A program made the position numbers and the translations under genes. Under the pieces are notes generated by a model that was given only the letters and a program-made list of their open reading frames with translations, ran no database searches and had not been told where the DNA came from. From positions 558,001 through 622,000 of the forward strand of contig BQMF02000010.1 in assembly GCA_027922465.2 (NCBI GenBank): a stretch of DNA of 64,000 nt. The letters are read 5' to 3'. This stretch comes from Turritopsis dohrnii (taxonomy: Eukaryota > Cnidaria > Hydrozoa > Anthoathecata > Oceaniidae). Positions 1 through 12,400 of this stretch are shown here, piece by piece. Within the stretch, counting starts at the first letter, position 1; each line of letters starts with the position of its first letter.

Positions 1-451
1 ATCCTTCTCAAAACTAGCACGCACCATTCTCGCACCTTGGTTGTTTCGCCGTTTTGATAATGTCTGTTCTATTGATAGTAAGGAACCCTAGGTTTGAAGT
101 TGCTTACCAATAGAAACAAATGGGCCGTAAACTAGATTTTGGTTTTCATCCAAAACGGCACCAATAATTTGGATCAGAATATTTTCTGTGGTATCTACTA
201 AGCTTTGAGTAGAAGAAAGTCCTTAGGTTTCAACCGCTTTTTATGCTGAAAAGTAATGGAGAAAAGCTGTAATGTTCTGAGCTTAGGGGATGATGTTTTT
301 AAATTGGATCTTATCTGTTAGAGTAGACTCCTTCGATCATCAGCTTACAGGTTCAGGACTTTTTATCTGAACGAATAAACCTTGTTTACTTTTATTTATA
401 TGTCACTTGAAATGCAACAGCAAGCCAATATATTTTTTGCAATTTTCTTTA

Positions 452-597
452 CCAGAATTCCAAGTTCTTGAGTAGTGACATGAACGCCGTGTTGCAAGTC
501 ACTGCGAAGGAGTACATTTCTATAGAAAGTCACGCAAGTATACGCACTTTTTTCAGTAAAAATCCTCTTCGTCGCAGTGACTTTTCTCACCGGGATT
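452..597. mobile_element. CAGTGGGCAAA-family MITE copy 1 (family description)
   Basis: The family is a near-palindrome of about 110-120 bp. One arm reads CACTGCGAAGGAGTRCATTT then CTATAGAAA; the other ends GAAAATGCTCTTCGTCGCAG then TGACTTTTTGACGATTTTG, and full copies terminate in CCCAGTGGGCAAA / TTTGCCCACTGGG. It has no coding capacity. This copy shares its outer flank (CCAGAATTCCAAGTT onward) with copy 2 at 3091, so the two arose by duplication of a larger unit. Confidence 0.75.
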
Positions 598-778
598 AAA
601 AAAATACAGTTACAGCAGATGTTTACTGTTACAAGAAGTTAGCGCAGTAGATCGCACCCACACGGGCGTTATAGTGTTTCGTTAAATGAGTAAGTTTGTT
701 TAATTTTGTCACAAACAGCAGCATTATTCAATGAACATAGAAACAGTGAGTAACACAAATTTTACCCGTCAATGTGTC

Positions 779-922
779 CGATATACTTTCAAAGTTCTTT
801 AAAATAGTACCACATATTTTCGTAACACAATTACGCATTGCTAGTAAAGAAACACATACAGAACATGCTTACTTTTTTGTGAATTTTTTCAAGATCTCCT
901 TAAGTTAATGAATTATTACTAA
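779..922 (+). repeat. Dispersed repeat, copy shared with 18517-18660
   Basis: About 140 bp (from ATATACTTTCAAAGTTCTTT to CTTAAGTTAATGAATT) recur at 18517-18660 with only scattered mismatches. Class unknown; no terminal repeats recognised. Confidence 0.7.
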
Positions 923-1596
923 TATCCTGAGAAAACTAGCCGTTTATACAAAGTAATTTCCACGAGGGAACCAATCATTCGCTTACTCCATTCACCATAC
1001 GAAATTTTGAAATGATGTAGCACTAGCATAGCTACTGCACATATCTTGAAATTGATTGTTACTAGGTTGCTGAGTAGGTTGTACGCTCTATGTAATGATT
1101 TGAATGTCCTCCACTTTATAATTAGGTACTACAAATAAACAATTGAAACGCACACAAAGGCTTTCAAGACGGAACATAACTATATATATTTCCGATTAAT
1201 GCTTAGCGAACAGATTAAGCAACATTACTACTAATGTCTGACCTTGCTTGCTTACAAAAAGAAAAATGTGTGTTGAGCTATTACATCCCGTAATTCTAAA
1301 GCTTTTTCTCAGCATTTTGTTGACCTCATCTTGAAGGTACAATGTTTAGAAACATCCCAGTATGATCAGTATTTCGTCTACCAAACTTAGGTTTCCTTGG
1401 ATTTCCTATGTATCAACTAGTTTTTAACATCACTTTTAAAGTATTGAGTATTATTTAGTATCACTGTGCTTTTCGAACCACCTTGCTTTCAGTGCCCTGT
1501 TGTTTCAGTTAATTCGTATGTTCACCTGACCTATAAAAATAAACTATAATGATAGACGCCCTACAAATAGGCACTGCAAAACGAGACTTAGAAGAG

Positions 1597-1680
1597 CTAG
1601 GGTGTATAGCTCACTTGGTAAGACGGTTGACTTGTAATACATGGGTGACAGTTGGTAGTGGTTCAAATCCTGGCACTGTA
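1597..1680 (+). repeat. tRNA-like sequence (SINE head or tRNA pseudogene)
   Basis: Has a box-A-like TAGCTCACTTGGTAAGACGG, an anticodon-like loop in TTGACTTGTAATACA and a box-B-like GGTTCAAATCC, spaced as in a tRNA. The acceptor-stem halves do not pair, so a functional tRNA is unlikely. Confidence 0.5.
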
Positions 1681-3090
1681 GAATGCTAATGTGATATGAA
1701 AAAGTAACATATGCAACGAAAGGTATAATGAGATATATATGTGCATGATATGATGCAATGAACAAGTGCCTCAAATAACATAAATCAAAAAAAAACACAA
1801 TCACCTATCAGTCTAGTATGTGCAAGTTCTCTGCCTTAAAATCTTAGGTATACATTCCTGGTGTCTCTTGTCTCCTTTCCGTTGCAGATGCAAACGATTT
1901 TTATCCTAGAAATTCTCGTAACAGGTGTGACCATTCCCAACGGAAAGATTAGGAATTCTGAAAAAATTATAATTTGGAAAATGAACTTGCAGAAGAAGAA
2001 AAATATTTATGCCGTGAGATTCTGGAGTTTGGTTGGATAAATCTAAATGTGACTTCCGAAAGGTGTGCTATCATTTTTATGAAATTCCAAATAGTTTTCG
2101 ACAATTGTGACGTATTTATTTATAAGAATGGTGAGATTGCCGTCCGTGTATGGTAAAGGCAAGAAACCCAGGGTACGAGGTTGTCTTATCACGCACCGGC
2201 GTTATTTTAATCAAAAGCATGGCCAAATATTTCTTTACATTTTTGCAGGCTAAAATAGTATTGTTACGTCAGCAATACAACCTCGAACCCAGTACTTCTT
2301 GCTTTTTCCATATAGGGCAGATGATGTCAAAAAGGTAAGAGGCCCTAAGTTCAAAGTTGGTCAAGTTGGTTCTTTTCGACCAATTTTATTCTTCTTTGTA
2401 GTTTTAGTCGATCTACTTTTACTTTTCAGATTTTTTGAGCCTCGTTTCCACTGATGCAGTTTTATAGTTTAAAATGTTACGTCTGTGTTCTGATTAACGT
2501 TGGTGTCAAACATCCATGGTGCTTTGCAAGAAAGTTCTAAATTAGCTACTCTCAGTCATTTTCATTTTACATAAACAAATTTGGCTTGGTCCTTATTTCT
2601 TTAGTCAAAATGATAAGGCTAAGTCTGAGACTTTTAAGATAAGTATACCGTGTAACTTTCTCTATTGTTGGTGTGCATAGCAGCTTATTATGCCTACGTA
2701 ATAAAGTGAGTGAACCTAAGGTTCAAGAACTTAATAATATGAGGGTGGGAAAAATTCAAGGATATATGTTCACAAGTTTTAAGCTAACCTTGCCTGGATA
2801 AGAAAGCTTAACATTATGTGTAATGCTCAGTATCCTGCCCAAATCCAACCCTCCTAAAACAATTTCAGCTGAAAGCATTGCTGCAAAAAACCCTGGGTAC
2901 GAGGTTGTGGTGTAACGGTGAAATTGTTAGAGATACAATTCCCATAATGCAATCTTCTGATTACGAGATTACTGTTTAAAATGGCTGTGAAGATATTATT
3001 TTGTTTCGTGAAATACTTGCCATTGATAATTTTTAATAATTCTTTTCCTATTGCATTATGGTACAATATATTGAGAAGATAAGCGAATTC

Positions 3091-3237
3091 CCAGAATTCC
3101 AAGTTTTTGAGTAGTAACATGAACGCCGTGTTGTAAGTCACTGCGAAGGAGTACATTTCTATAGAAAGGCATGCAAATATACGCACTTTTTCAGTAAAAA
3201 TCCTCTTCGTCGCAGTGACTTTTTCTCACCGAGATTG
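3091..3237. mobile_element. CAGTGGGCAAA-family MITE copy 2
   Basis: Nearly the same as copy 1 over about 145 bp, including flank, with a few substitutions. Confidence 0.75.
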
Positions 3238-3759
3238 AAAACATTTCTATGAAGACGCTAAGAGGTTGACCATATGGATCACTTTTTATCACGATAGGGT
3301 GAGATGAAAATTGTCCCGGGACAGATTTTGCATTGCGATCATATGAGAGTTTTGTCCTGTTTTGATGGGGTGAAAATCATCCTGGATAGTTTTAATTTTA
3401 ATTACTGCGCACGCGTAAAATATTATCTTGTCCCGGCTAGACGGGGTAATCGTGATCATACGGGGAAAAAAACACCTCGTAAACATAAACAGGGACCTCG
3501 GTTGACATTTTTTTTATTTTCCATATGATCAGAAAAATAAATCTAGCGAGAATTCCAGAAAAACTAGGATCTCATCACAACGTCCCGGCGGGGCGAGGAT
3601 AAAAAGCTCAATATGATCAGCCCCCCTAATAGAGATACTGTGATGCCTATAAACACTTCAAATAAAGTGAATTAAAGTTTTCTTTAATGTTTTACTGTTA
3701 TGAAATCCTGCTACACAAAAAAGAATATCTGAGAGTTTTAATTAACTCATCCTCGCGAG

Positions 3760-3850
3760 AAAAATCGTCAAAACTCACCACAACGAAGAGCATTTTCATT
3801 GAAATTAAAGTGTATATTTCTGTAGAAATGCACTCCTTCGCAGTGACTTG
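3760..3850. mobile_element. CAGTGGGCAAA-family MITE copy 3
   Basis: Opposite orientation to copies 1 and 2; inner arms intact (ACGAAGAGCATTTTCATTG and CACTCCTTCGCAGTGACTT), outer ends eroded. Confidence 0.7.
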
Positions 3851-3985
3851 TATATATTTTCAAAGAATTGAAGATAAAAAACAACACAAGATTAATTCCA
3901 TTTTTTGAATTTCTATTCATACTTTGATCTTAACATCATTGATAACTATATGTTATGAAGGAAGGTTGAAACCATAAACACATGT

Positions 3986-4910
3986 GTGTGTTTATTTTTT
4001 GAGAAAATGATTCGAAGCAAATATCAGGAGCAGTGTTATTTCCAGCCATGGTTTGATAGTGATGCTGTTCTCGTGGTGGAGAACACCAAATTACACGTGC
4101 ATTCAATTGTGCTTCGCATGGCGTCGCCAGTTTTTGAAGCAATGTTTAAGACAGTATTTTTGGAAGGGCAAACGAAAGAAATTAAACTTCCTGGAAAGAA
4201 AAAAGGAAACATTATCAGAATGCTGAATTTTATATATCCTGGAAGAAGAAATGAAATCCAAGGTGATGAATTTTCCTTATCCCAGAGTGAGCAAAAATCT
4301 CAAAAAAGTCACCGCGATGAAGAGCATTTTCGTTGAAATTGTGAGCATATTTCTCCAGAAATATACTTCATCGTAGTGGTTTTCAAAACATTTCTCCACC
4401 AGGATAATATGTGCATGCACTTGTCCAAAGTACTCATAAATAAACAAAGGAATGTCAGGTCGTAAAAAATTCGAAAAGTGAACGAGACTTTATAGCACAT
4501 ACAAGCACGTGCAATAAAAATAATAATCACGAGAGTGTACTCCATCACTGAGACTTTTTTGCTCTCCACCACCATAATTCCTGAAAAATTAAATTCCTTG
4601 CTTAAATTCCTGAAATTTACAATTAGATTTACACATAGATATTGAGCAATGTAAAGATCTGCTTCCGCTTGCAAGAGAATACGATTTACCAAGCATCAAC
4701 CAGTTGGTCGATCATTTTCTTTTCATGGATCGCTCGTGTTCGCTAGAAAATTTCATTCTTGCTGAAGAATTTCACTTGGTGAGAACTTTAACAAAACATA
4801 TCAGCTTCTACAGACAGAAATATGACAGAAATCATCAAAACATTGAAGTTATCGGTAGCAAATGTCAAATTGACGTTGTCTTGAGAATGTTAAGTGAATT
4901 CCAAGATTAG
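3986..4910 (+). CDS. BTB/POZ-domain protein, two exons
   Basis: Exons 3986-4262 and 4639-4910, joined across a GT-AG intron (CAAG^GTGATG ... ACATAG^ATATTG) in phase 1, giving about 182 aa; an ATG at 4007 would give 175 aa. Exon 1 carries a BTB core: WFDSDAVLVVENTKLHVHS, then LRMASPVFEAMF, a GK-rich turn and LNFIYPG. Exon 2 continues with DLLPLAREYDLPSINQLVD, the usual end of BTB, followed by a short helical BACK-like tail. The family mediates dimerisation and often recruits substrates to cullin-3 ligases. No MATH, Kelch or zinc-finger partner domain is visible, so the exact role is unknown. Without the splice the reading frame stops at 4336 inside a MITE sitting in the intron. A polyadenylation signal AATAAA lies at 5147-5152. 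The family call is solid; the choice of start is not. Confidence 0.82.
4281..4403. mobile_element. Short MITE (CAGTGGGCAAA family) inside the BTB intron
   Basis: Inverted-repeat element starting CCCAGAGTGAGCAAAAAT and ending TTTCTCCACCAGG, with the family's inner motifs (GTCACCGCGATGAAGAG, ATACTTCATCGTAGTGG). It fills a third of the 376-bp BTB intron and supplies the apparent stop codon of exon 1. Confidence 0.8.
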
Positions 4911-7205
4911 TGAGCGTGTCACACTAAATCACGTATACCAGAACCGTCATGAAAACGTCAATGGGTTGTGTGGAAAAATTTCACATCTCCTCAAAGCATC
5001 TAGAGCCTACAACGAACAAACTTCGTGCAATATGCGAGATAATTGCAATACACAACAGGGCAATTTTAGCATCAATTAATTTTTATATTATTGTGTATTT
5101 TTTAGCAAATGTAAAACAGGCTTTAAAATGAATGACCGCATTTCTGAATAAAAGTTTGATGGAAATGAAATTAATGATGCGAGGTACACCACTTACATAT
5201 TGTTAATTTTTTGTGACATACTTTTGTCCTGCACAGAGGAAGTACTTGATTATTAGAAATGTTGTATTTCTTAAAGATTTCAACATTGGTAGTTAGCTAG
5301 TGTTACTAGTCGATGTGCTTGAAGGTATGAACACGCTTTTTTTTTTTCTAAATTGCAGTTGTTAGGAAATTCTAATTTTAAACTATTCAAAGTTGTACTA
5401 AAATAACACGTGGATAGTGGACAACTTAGAACCCAGGCGTTGACACACTTTATTGACCAAGTGTAGATTTTTTTGTGTCAAATATGCAAGAAATCTTGAG
5501 TGTGAAGTTGTTTTTTCTAGACAATAAGTTTTTCAAGGTGATTTGATTTTGTTTTATGTTAGTTTAAATGTAGCCTTAACTTATCAAATAAACTCGATAA
5601 ACTCAAGAGGTTTGGATTTTTGTGATTCGCAATATTGGAAAAAAAGAAAACATAATCGCTAAAACATTAATAAAAGTTTCAACGTGGAGTATTTCTAAAT
5701 GATCCCGTTGTTTACATTTGCTAATTTAAGCACCCACCTTTTCACCCAACAAACGTTACGTTTGGAAAGTGTATTTTTGATTTATCTCCATTATATTACA
5801 TTAGTGTGTGTGGCAGAAAATGGTTCAAAATTTCTGAATACTTTCATGGCATAATTGTCTTTATGGTACATCAACTTAGTATGCAACATCAGGTGTTTGA
5901 TAGCTGGATTATCGAGACACATTAAAAAACAGTGTATGTCACAAATGAATATATCTGTTCGGGGAATATGATGAATTGGGAATTATGCATATTCCACGGT
6001 TATTATGCATAACAACCCTAACCCTTACCCCAACCCCAACCCCAACCCTATTGGAAATTACGTAAAATAACTGGTTAATAACTGGTTAATAACAAACCTC
6101 GTAACATACATAAATCATTTGTCTCGATAACTGTGTGCCATGACCCTATCAACATTACGAAATACGTTTTAAATTGTTTGTTCATGCTGCCATAGGAACA
6201 AGTGTCAATGTTATTTTATCATCCAACCCAAAGGATCTTTGAATTTTGATTGGATCAAAATTAGGAAAATCGTGTTATATTTTAGGTATGTTTATACAGT
6301 CCATAACACTATTATCACTATTATTAGCTAATAGAACTTCTTAATAATGATAAAAGTAAACTTGAGATGAAGGAAAAATATCTTTCTAATAGCGCAGTAT
6401 ATTTGGTTTTGAAATTACGTTTGCGTAACGTGGAATACGCATTGTTGTCTTGTAAAACACAGGACCAGAAATTTCGACAATATTCAAAAAAATGAAGGTT
6501 ATCATTACTCATTTTGAGGAACGATAACAAGATGTTTAAAATCCCTTAATGGAAAGGCCTAGTTACACGTTATACAAATTCCATTCGTATAAGACAAACA
6601 CTAGGCTGTCATTGCGTTATTAAAATTGAGATGTTTTGTTTACAAGACCTTGTTTGTTTTTTAATCACGTGTTACTGACGACAGTAAATTATCACGTTAA
6701 AAAGTGTGACTTGTGCATAAGTGAACAAAATGCATTTTCGGTAAAGACTTTCGAGCATACCAGCATGCTTCGCTTCTTAAGACAAGCACTGGTGTAAGGT
6801 AAAATGTTTGAAAACGAGGCTGTACGTTCCAGTGAAAACACATTCTCTTTAGTGTGATGATAGTACACATTACGATAGTCAGTTCACTTCCCCGATATAA
6901 AAACTGCAGAACATCTCACATTTCGTTTGAGTAAACATGACCTTATGTCTTTTTATATGCTTTCAAAAGCACAACATTCATTATGACAGCAAACATTCTC
7001 AAATGTCAAAAAATAAGAGCTTATTTCAAAATTTTGTTCTTACAACACTTCATGAAGTTTCTTGTTTCTCCAAGATTTATTTGAGAATGAACACTAGTAA
7101 ACAAGGTATATTGTTTCTTTGCGTGTATATCATTTGTTGACTTTGCAGAATCGAAAGAATTGAACAGCAAAAAAAAAAAACAGCCAGCAATATTGACGCA
7201 TCATC
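4911..7205. other. Intergenic, mostly unique AT-rich DNA
   Basis: BTB 3' untranslated sequence at the left and possible Mpv17 5' untranslated sequence at the right. A short CCCTAA/CCCCAA run lies at 6014-6052. No other gene or element recognised. Confidence 0.5.
6014..6052 (+). repeat. Short telomere-like run (CCCTAA/CCCCAA)
   Basis: About six degenerate units of CCCTAA, CCCTTA and CCCCAA in a row. Too short and impure to be more than an interstitial relic or chance microsatellite. Confidence 0.5.
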
Positions 7206-7799
7206 ATGGTCCTTTCAACTTTGAAGACAGCTTTCGGAAAATATCCTTTTCTTGCTAATATAGCAACAGTGACGTCATTGTTTGTAACTGCAGATGCAAC
7301 ATGCCAATTCATGCAAAATAAAGGATTGAGTAATTTTGATTGGATACGTAACAGGAATATGGGTAGTGTTGGATTATGCTATTATGGACCTTTATACTTT
7401 TACTATTATCGAGCTCTGGATCGAAAGTTTCCTGGGAAGAGTTCTAGGGCTATTGTAACGAAGTTGCTTATAGATACTTTGATTTTCACTCCACCAAGTT
7501 TGACGTGCTTTTACTTAGTAATGGGAACTTTTGAAGGGAAATCGATGGAACAGAAGACCAATGAACTCAAACAAAAGTTTCTTCCGACATACGTTACTGC
7601 GTTAACTTTCTGGCCCGCGGCGCAGTGCATCAATTTCACGTTCATTCCTGCGCCATTGAGAGTCGTTTATGTATCATGTGCAAATTTCATCTGGCTGGTT
7701 ATGTTGTCTTACATCAAGAACCAACCACAATTGCCACCAATTTTACAAAAAATCGAGAACTTAACCAGTGGAAGTAAAATAGAGGAGAAGCAAGCATGA
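7206..7799 (+). CDS. Mpv17/PMP22-family membrane protein (MPV17-like)
   Basis: Single uninterrupted frame of 197 aa, the normal size for this family of four-helix proteins of mitochondrial or peroxisomal membranes. Family members are linked to channel activity, mitochondrial DNA maintenance and reactive-oxygen handling. Visible signatures are an N-terminal YPFLANIATVTSLFVTADAT helix, YYGPLYFYYYRALDRKFPGK, FTPPSLTCFYLVMGTFEGKS, and the diagnostic C-terminal block WPAAQCINFTFIPAPLRVVY followed by a helix with WLVMLSYIKNQ. The ATG at 7206 aligns with usual family starts. A possible acceptor (TTGACTTTGCAG, ending at 7148) suggests an upstream non-coding exon. AATAAA lies at 8165-8170. Subfamily (MPV17, MPV17L, PXMP2) is not decided; MPV17-like is favoured from the N-terminus. 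Confidence 0.9.
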   Translation: MVLSTLKTAFGKYPFLANIATVTSLFVTADATCQFMQNKGLSNFDWIRNRNMGSVGLCYYGPLYFYYYRALDRKFPGKSSRAIVTKLLIDTLIFTPPSLTCFYLVMGTFEGKSMEQKTNELKQKFLPTYVTALTFWPAAQCINFTFIPAPLRVVYVSCANFIWLVMLSYIKNQPQLPPILQKIENLTSGSKIEEKQA

Positions 7800-9475
7800 A
7801 TGCTCTACGAAGTAATATTATATTTACTGAGCAATCTGTTGATGATCTGTTGAATGGGACAGTACAATTTTAAGGATCGTCATTGAGTAATAAGATCATT
7901 AAAAGTAGAATACTCAAAATACTTTTGATTCATTTGTCCTCATACTAAACACTACCACCATTTTGTCCGGTCTTTTGTTGTTTCCCTTATACTGAACATT
8001 CTTGAAGTTTTCTTTCCTTGCTGCTTCTCATATGCTTCTAGCCCTCTCCCCGTTCTACATTTCAGTTTATTGTTAGCTGTAAAGATGTTGCTCATAAAAT
8101 ACATTGGGCATTGGAAAATATTACTGTATAGCTACTCTCTGTGATTCGAACATCGAAGGCATCGAATAAATGATTCGGTTTAGGGAAGGTTCGAATTACA
8201 GAGTTTAATTACAAGGAAATGATAGTTGAACGGATCATAAAATTCGTTCGAATTATGGAGGTTCGACTTATAGAAAGTCGACAAAGAATTCACTAGGCCG
8301 CTCCCATAATTCCTTCAACTACCACAATGCAACAGAGCTTCCTTTGAGATTACTTTGAACACTGTTCTCAATAGCTGTGAAAACATTAGGTTTGTTCGTG
8401 TACATTATTCCATGATGGCGTATAAAATGACTTTTTCTCATCGCCTTATGTGATTTGTATGTTTTGTAACATCCCAAAACCATTTTATATACAAGTTATG
8501 TAGTCTAGACTTAAGTACATTCAACTATAAACGGAAATTTGGAAAGTTCATATATAGATTTTTACGTTTTTGAAAACAAAGAAAAGAAATTAATAAGGAA
8601 AGAATTTTGACTTCTACTTGGTGCTATACATTTCTCTTACGACATAAATACATGCTATTAGCGCGTGTGAAACGCGGGTGCACTAGAGGGAGAATATTTG
8701 TCCTTTTAGCTTTCGTTTTTAATGCGACAACACTAGCTTTTCAAAAAAGAAGAATTCGACAAAATCACCTTTTGCTCATTTTACTTGAAAACCCGTTGCA
8801 GAACCCGTTTGTTGTTTGCAGCCAGTAGATGGCTCCACATGAAATGCTTGCTGTAAATCATGTTTCCAGTGAATAATCAAATCAATTTAATCATTACACA
8901 ATCCCTGCATAAATGTGTTAAGAGGTTGGAAGAGGAAGGGCGGTGGAAGATTATACTAGCAAGTCGTTATATAAGGCGTTATATAAGAACATTATGTAAG
9001 AACGTCATTATTAAACGTGTGTTTTCAAATGTTCAATTATCAAACAGTGGGCAGAAGATGAGGGCGGAATTGGGGTGGAAGAGGAAGGGCGGTAGAAGAT
9101 TGCATTAGCAAGTCTTGATATAGGAACGTCATAATCAAACATTTGTTTTCAAATGCTCAATTATCAAACAGTTTTTAATTTTCATTACTGCCCGTGTATG
9201 CACAGCAGGTGATCTTTTCACACATGAATGAATTTACATTATGCGCAATGTGAAAGAGGGAAGCGGAAATACATAATTTATGTAATAAAAGCGAATTTTG
9301 GACCAGTATATTTGCCCTAAAGAAATTATTAGAAGATCAAACTGACGTCGAATTTAGAGATTTGCAATTTAAAGGAGGGGTAGCGCTTCACCTCAGATAA
9401 AATGTTGCCCTGCACACTTGAATTTGGCTAACGGTATTTATACGGCAAAGCATGTGAGCAAGAAAATCTTGCAAA
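7800..9475. other. Intergenic between the Mpv17-like and EGF genes
   Basis: Mpv17-like 3' end, a decayed TTCGAA-type element (about 8135-8290) and a local tandem duplication (8928-9172). A TATTTATAC about 40 bp upstream of the EGF-gene ATG could be a TATA-like element, but the transcription start is unknown. Confidence 0.45.
8928..9172 (+). repeat. Local tandem duplication upstream of the EGF gene
   Basis: Unit 1 (8928-9048) and unit 2 (9077-9172) both run from GGAAGAGGAAGGGCGG to CAATTATCAAACAGT. Unit 2 is about 25 bp shorter owing to a missing TTATATAAG-type segment. Confidence 0.75.
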
Positions 9476-12400
9476 ATGAAAATACGTATAATTTTGAATG
9501 TGGTGGTTTTATTTGTAGTAGCTGTATACACAAAATGTCAAGAAGACGAAGAAGGTAACTTCTATGTTTCTGAAAGCAACCAGGTGCACCGTTCACACCA
9601 AAACAAACGCCATAACATAAGCAAACACACACGTTCAACTAATACAAGTATTGACATGACTTTTTCTGATGACACAAAACCTAGCATGACAGACAGACTG
9701 ACGACGGGACATAATGAAGGCCATGAGCGCAAGCGACGTGTCAAAACCGGTACATATACCAAGCGGCAATTCATCAGCGACCATAAGCATACGAGGAAAC
9801 ATGTGTTAAGAAAAAGGAAAGATAGAAAGGAGAGAGCTTTAAAGGGAAATTTTACGACCAGTAAGAAGTTTAAAAAAGAAGAAGTGTTTGTGATTGATCC
9901 TAATGATATGGATGATAGCGACCCGGAAACTGACTTTGATAACGATGGACAAGGTGCATCTAACGACAATGATATCCCAGAGACGTCGTTTGACGATGAT
10001 GATGAAAGCGTGCAAGACGTCACTGGTGACCGAAAAGGCAGAATAAACCACGCAGCTGAGGATATCATTATTGATGAAGACAATACATTGCCTACATCTA
10101 ACAACAATTACGTAATCAACCCAACACAAAAACAATCCGATAGCGATGAAGATGACATAATAAGCGATTCCTTAAAAGATGGCTCTAATACTCAATTTCT
10201 GGAGAACGATCAAATGATCAAAGCAAATGAAGATAAAGGCAACTACGTTCCATTTTATAAAACATCACCTAAAAGTCCTTCCGTTGAAACAGAGCAATTT
10301 TCCAAAACCATCGCGAGTCAAGTCACGCCCTCGTATGACTTACAACCTCATAAGGTGAATTTTTTCAAGGATAAAGCCCCTACACAAGAAGATCCCGCCA
10401 TAAGGAAAGTTCTTCCATCAGATTACGCCATTGATAAATCTATTTCCAGGGCAATTAAGGCGCAAATGGATGCAGATACTGATTTGACTGCTTCAGCTGC
10501 AAACGCCCAAATTAAGCCATTTTTAACGGAGGGCGTTAGTAACTCTACAGCGATCGGTGATTTTGCAAACATTGTGGAAGAAACAAAGAAAGTATCCAAT
10601 GAAGCAAACGATAACACGATCAAACCAAACAGTATATTTTCACCAGTTGTTTCTGATGATAAGTCAGAGACCAAACTTCTCGAGAATATAGCCGAGAAAA
10701 TCCACCCTATGGGCGCAAGCTTTGACAATTTGGATCAACCGATATATAAACAGGAACGGAATGATCCCAGCTTAGATGTTAATCCTGGGTTATCATCACT
10801 ATCTTCATCAGAACAGCAACTTATCTCTTATATCGACAATGCTTTTAGGGCTAGGGATGTTGGAGCCGAAGTTGCCACAAAAATAATGATGCCTTCAAAA
10901 GAAGATACTGTCTCAGATCGGACAGTTGCTCCCTCTGAACAGCTACTAGACATGCTAGCTAAAGGGCGTTTTGAAAAACCACTGCCTGATGATATTTTGA
11001 ATAAGCTGTCAACGTTTGATCCCAATCGACTGTATATGCAAGAACAAGGCTTTTCGAATTTAAATCCGTCACTGTTTTCAAACAATTTCGCCAAAGTCGG
11101 TCAAGATTACATCCCCGTGCGTAACGTGGCTGTGAATATGCCGAAACCACAAGCAAAACCATTGCTAAGCAAACAAGAACTCATTAAGGCTCAAGATCTC
11201 ATGAAATCAGACCCAGCTTATTTAGCTCAGAACTTACAATTACTTGATCCGAAAAAATTCCAAACTTATCAGGATTTGGGAAAAATTGGTGAAACCATAC
11301 TTCCAGGTCACGTCCTACACTACAAACAAAAATCTGCCCCGCAGACAACACAGCCACCGGTCGTTCATCACAGATTGATACCACCGACGAAATTTCCACA
11401 CGAAATTCCGGAAAGTATTGCAAAACTACTAGCCGAACATCGCGCCAAACAAAAGACCCCTCAAAACTTCGAGGATGCTTTGTCAGATGCACCGGATCAT
11501 AATACTGTGGATAGATTTGTCCCAGAGAAAAAAATTGTATTAGCGGACGAAACTAGTAAGTTAAAGCCGGTTTCCAGTCTAATCGCTGCGGTCGCGCGAC
11601 TGAGTGAACAGCTTTTTCATTCGTTCAAATGATTTGAACTACCAGGCGAATGAGATTCTTCAGCCAATCAAAAATCAGATCGCTCATTCGTCGTGCGACC
11701 ACAGCGAATGGACTAGAAACCGACTTTTAAGCAGGGTCTAGAATGATCTCATCGGGCAAACTTATTGAAAAACCACTACGGATGAAGGAGGACATTTTTA
11801 TAAAAAGGCAAGCGAATATACACGCCACTTTAATGGAAATGCACTTCATTGCAGTGGTTTTTAGGGGTTTTTTTCAGTTCTTTGATTTTAATGGGCTTCG
11901 GAATTGGAATTCATCTTAGGTTCAGCAACCACTCGGTTCAAACAAATTAGACAGCCGTTAAGCGTTATGTGACACAAACTGACCAGCATTTGTTAAAAAG
12001 TCTCTGCGAAGGAGTGCATTTCTATATAAATATACACCCATTTTCGAAAAAAACGCTCTTCGTCGCCGTGACTTTTTGACGATTTTGTCCACTGGGTGAA
12101 CAAAAACTGCCAACATTACTGTTTAGCATGAACTGATTATGAATAATCTATATACCCATCTCTGCTTGTTTGATCTTTGATATATCATTCTTTCTCCATA
12201 TATGTCTGTTCTAAATGTGGAAAAAGTCTCCATATTTTTATTTTAGATTACAGTGGACTCTCTATAATTCGAGTCTTGATTACTCGTACTCGCCATAATT
12301 CGAACAGAATCATCTCGAACTCTCCATGATTCGAAAGATTTTGTTTTTCCCTTCGAGGTTCGAGTCAGAGAGAGTCTGCTGTATAAATTTTTTAAGAATT

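Larger units (their letters stand above)
1..3985. other. Intergenic, repeat-bearing
   Basis: No gene recognised. It holds a dispersed repeat (779-922), a tRNA-like stretch (1597-1680), CAACCTCG-type MITE pieces (about 2158-2290 and 2885-2912) and three copies of the CAGTGGGCAAA family. A segment rich in GTCCCGG at about 3300-3640 resembles 30700-31050. A 60-codon frame at 1974-2156 looks somewhat protein-like but matches nothing I know and has no clear splice partners. Confidence 0.5.

Noticed and set aside
1597..1680. Candidate tRNA gene (A box, B box and anticodon loop spacing)
   Set aside because: The two acceptor-stem halves do not pair, so a SINE head or tRNA relic is more likely.
1974..2156. 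60-codon frame MENELAEEEKYLCREILEFG
   Set aside because: Looks mildly protein-like, but no family, no convincing splice sites and a stop just upstream in all joined models tried.
3304..3528. 74-codon frame with protein-like stretches
   Set aside because: Lies in the GTCCCGG-rich repeat segment that recurs near 30700-31050.
6014..6052. Telomere array
   Set aside because: Only about six impure units within ordinary intergenic sequence.
9562..10107. 181-codon minus-strand frame
   Set aside because: Antisense shadow of EGF exon 1; serine-rich composition mirrors the acidic coding strand.
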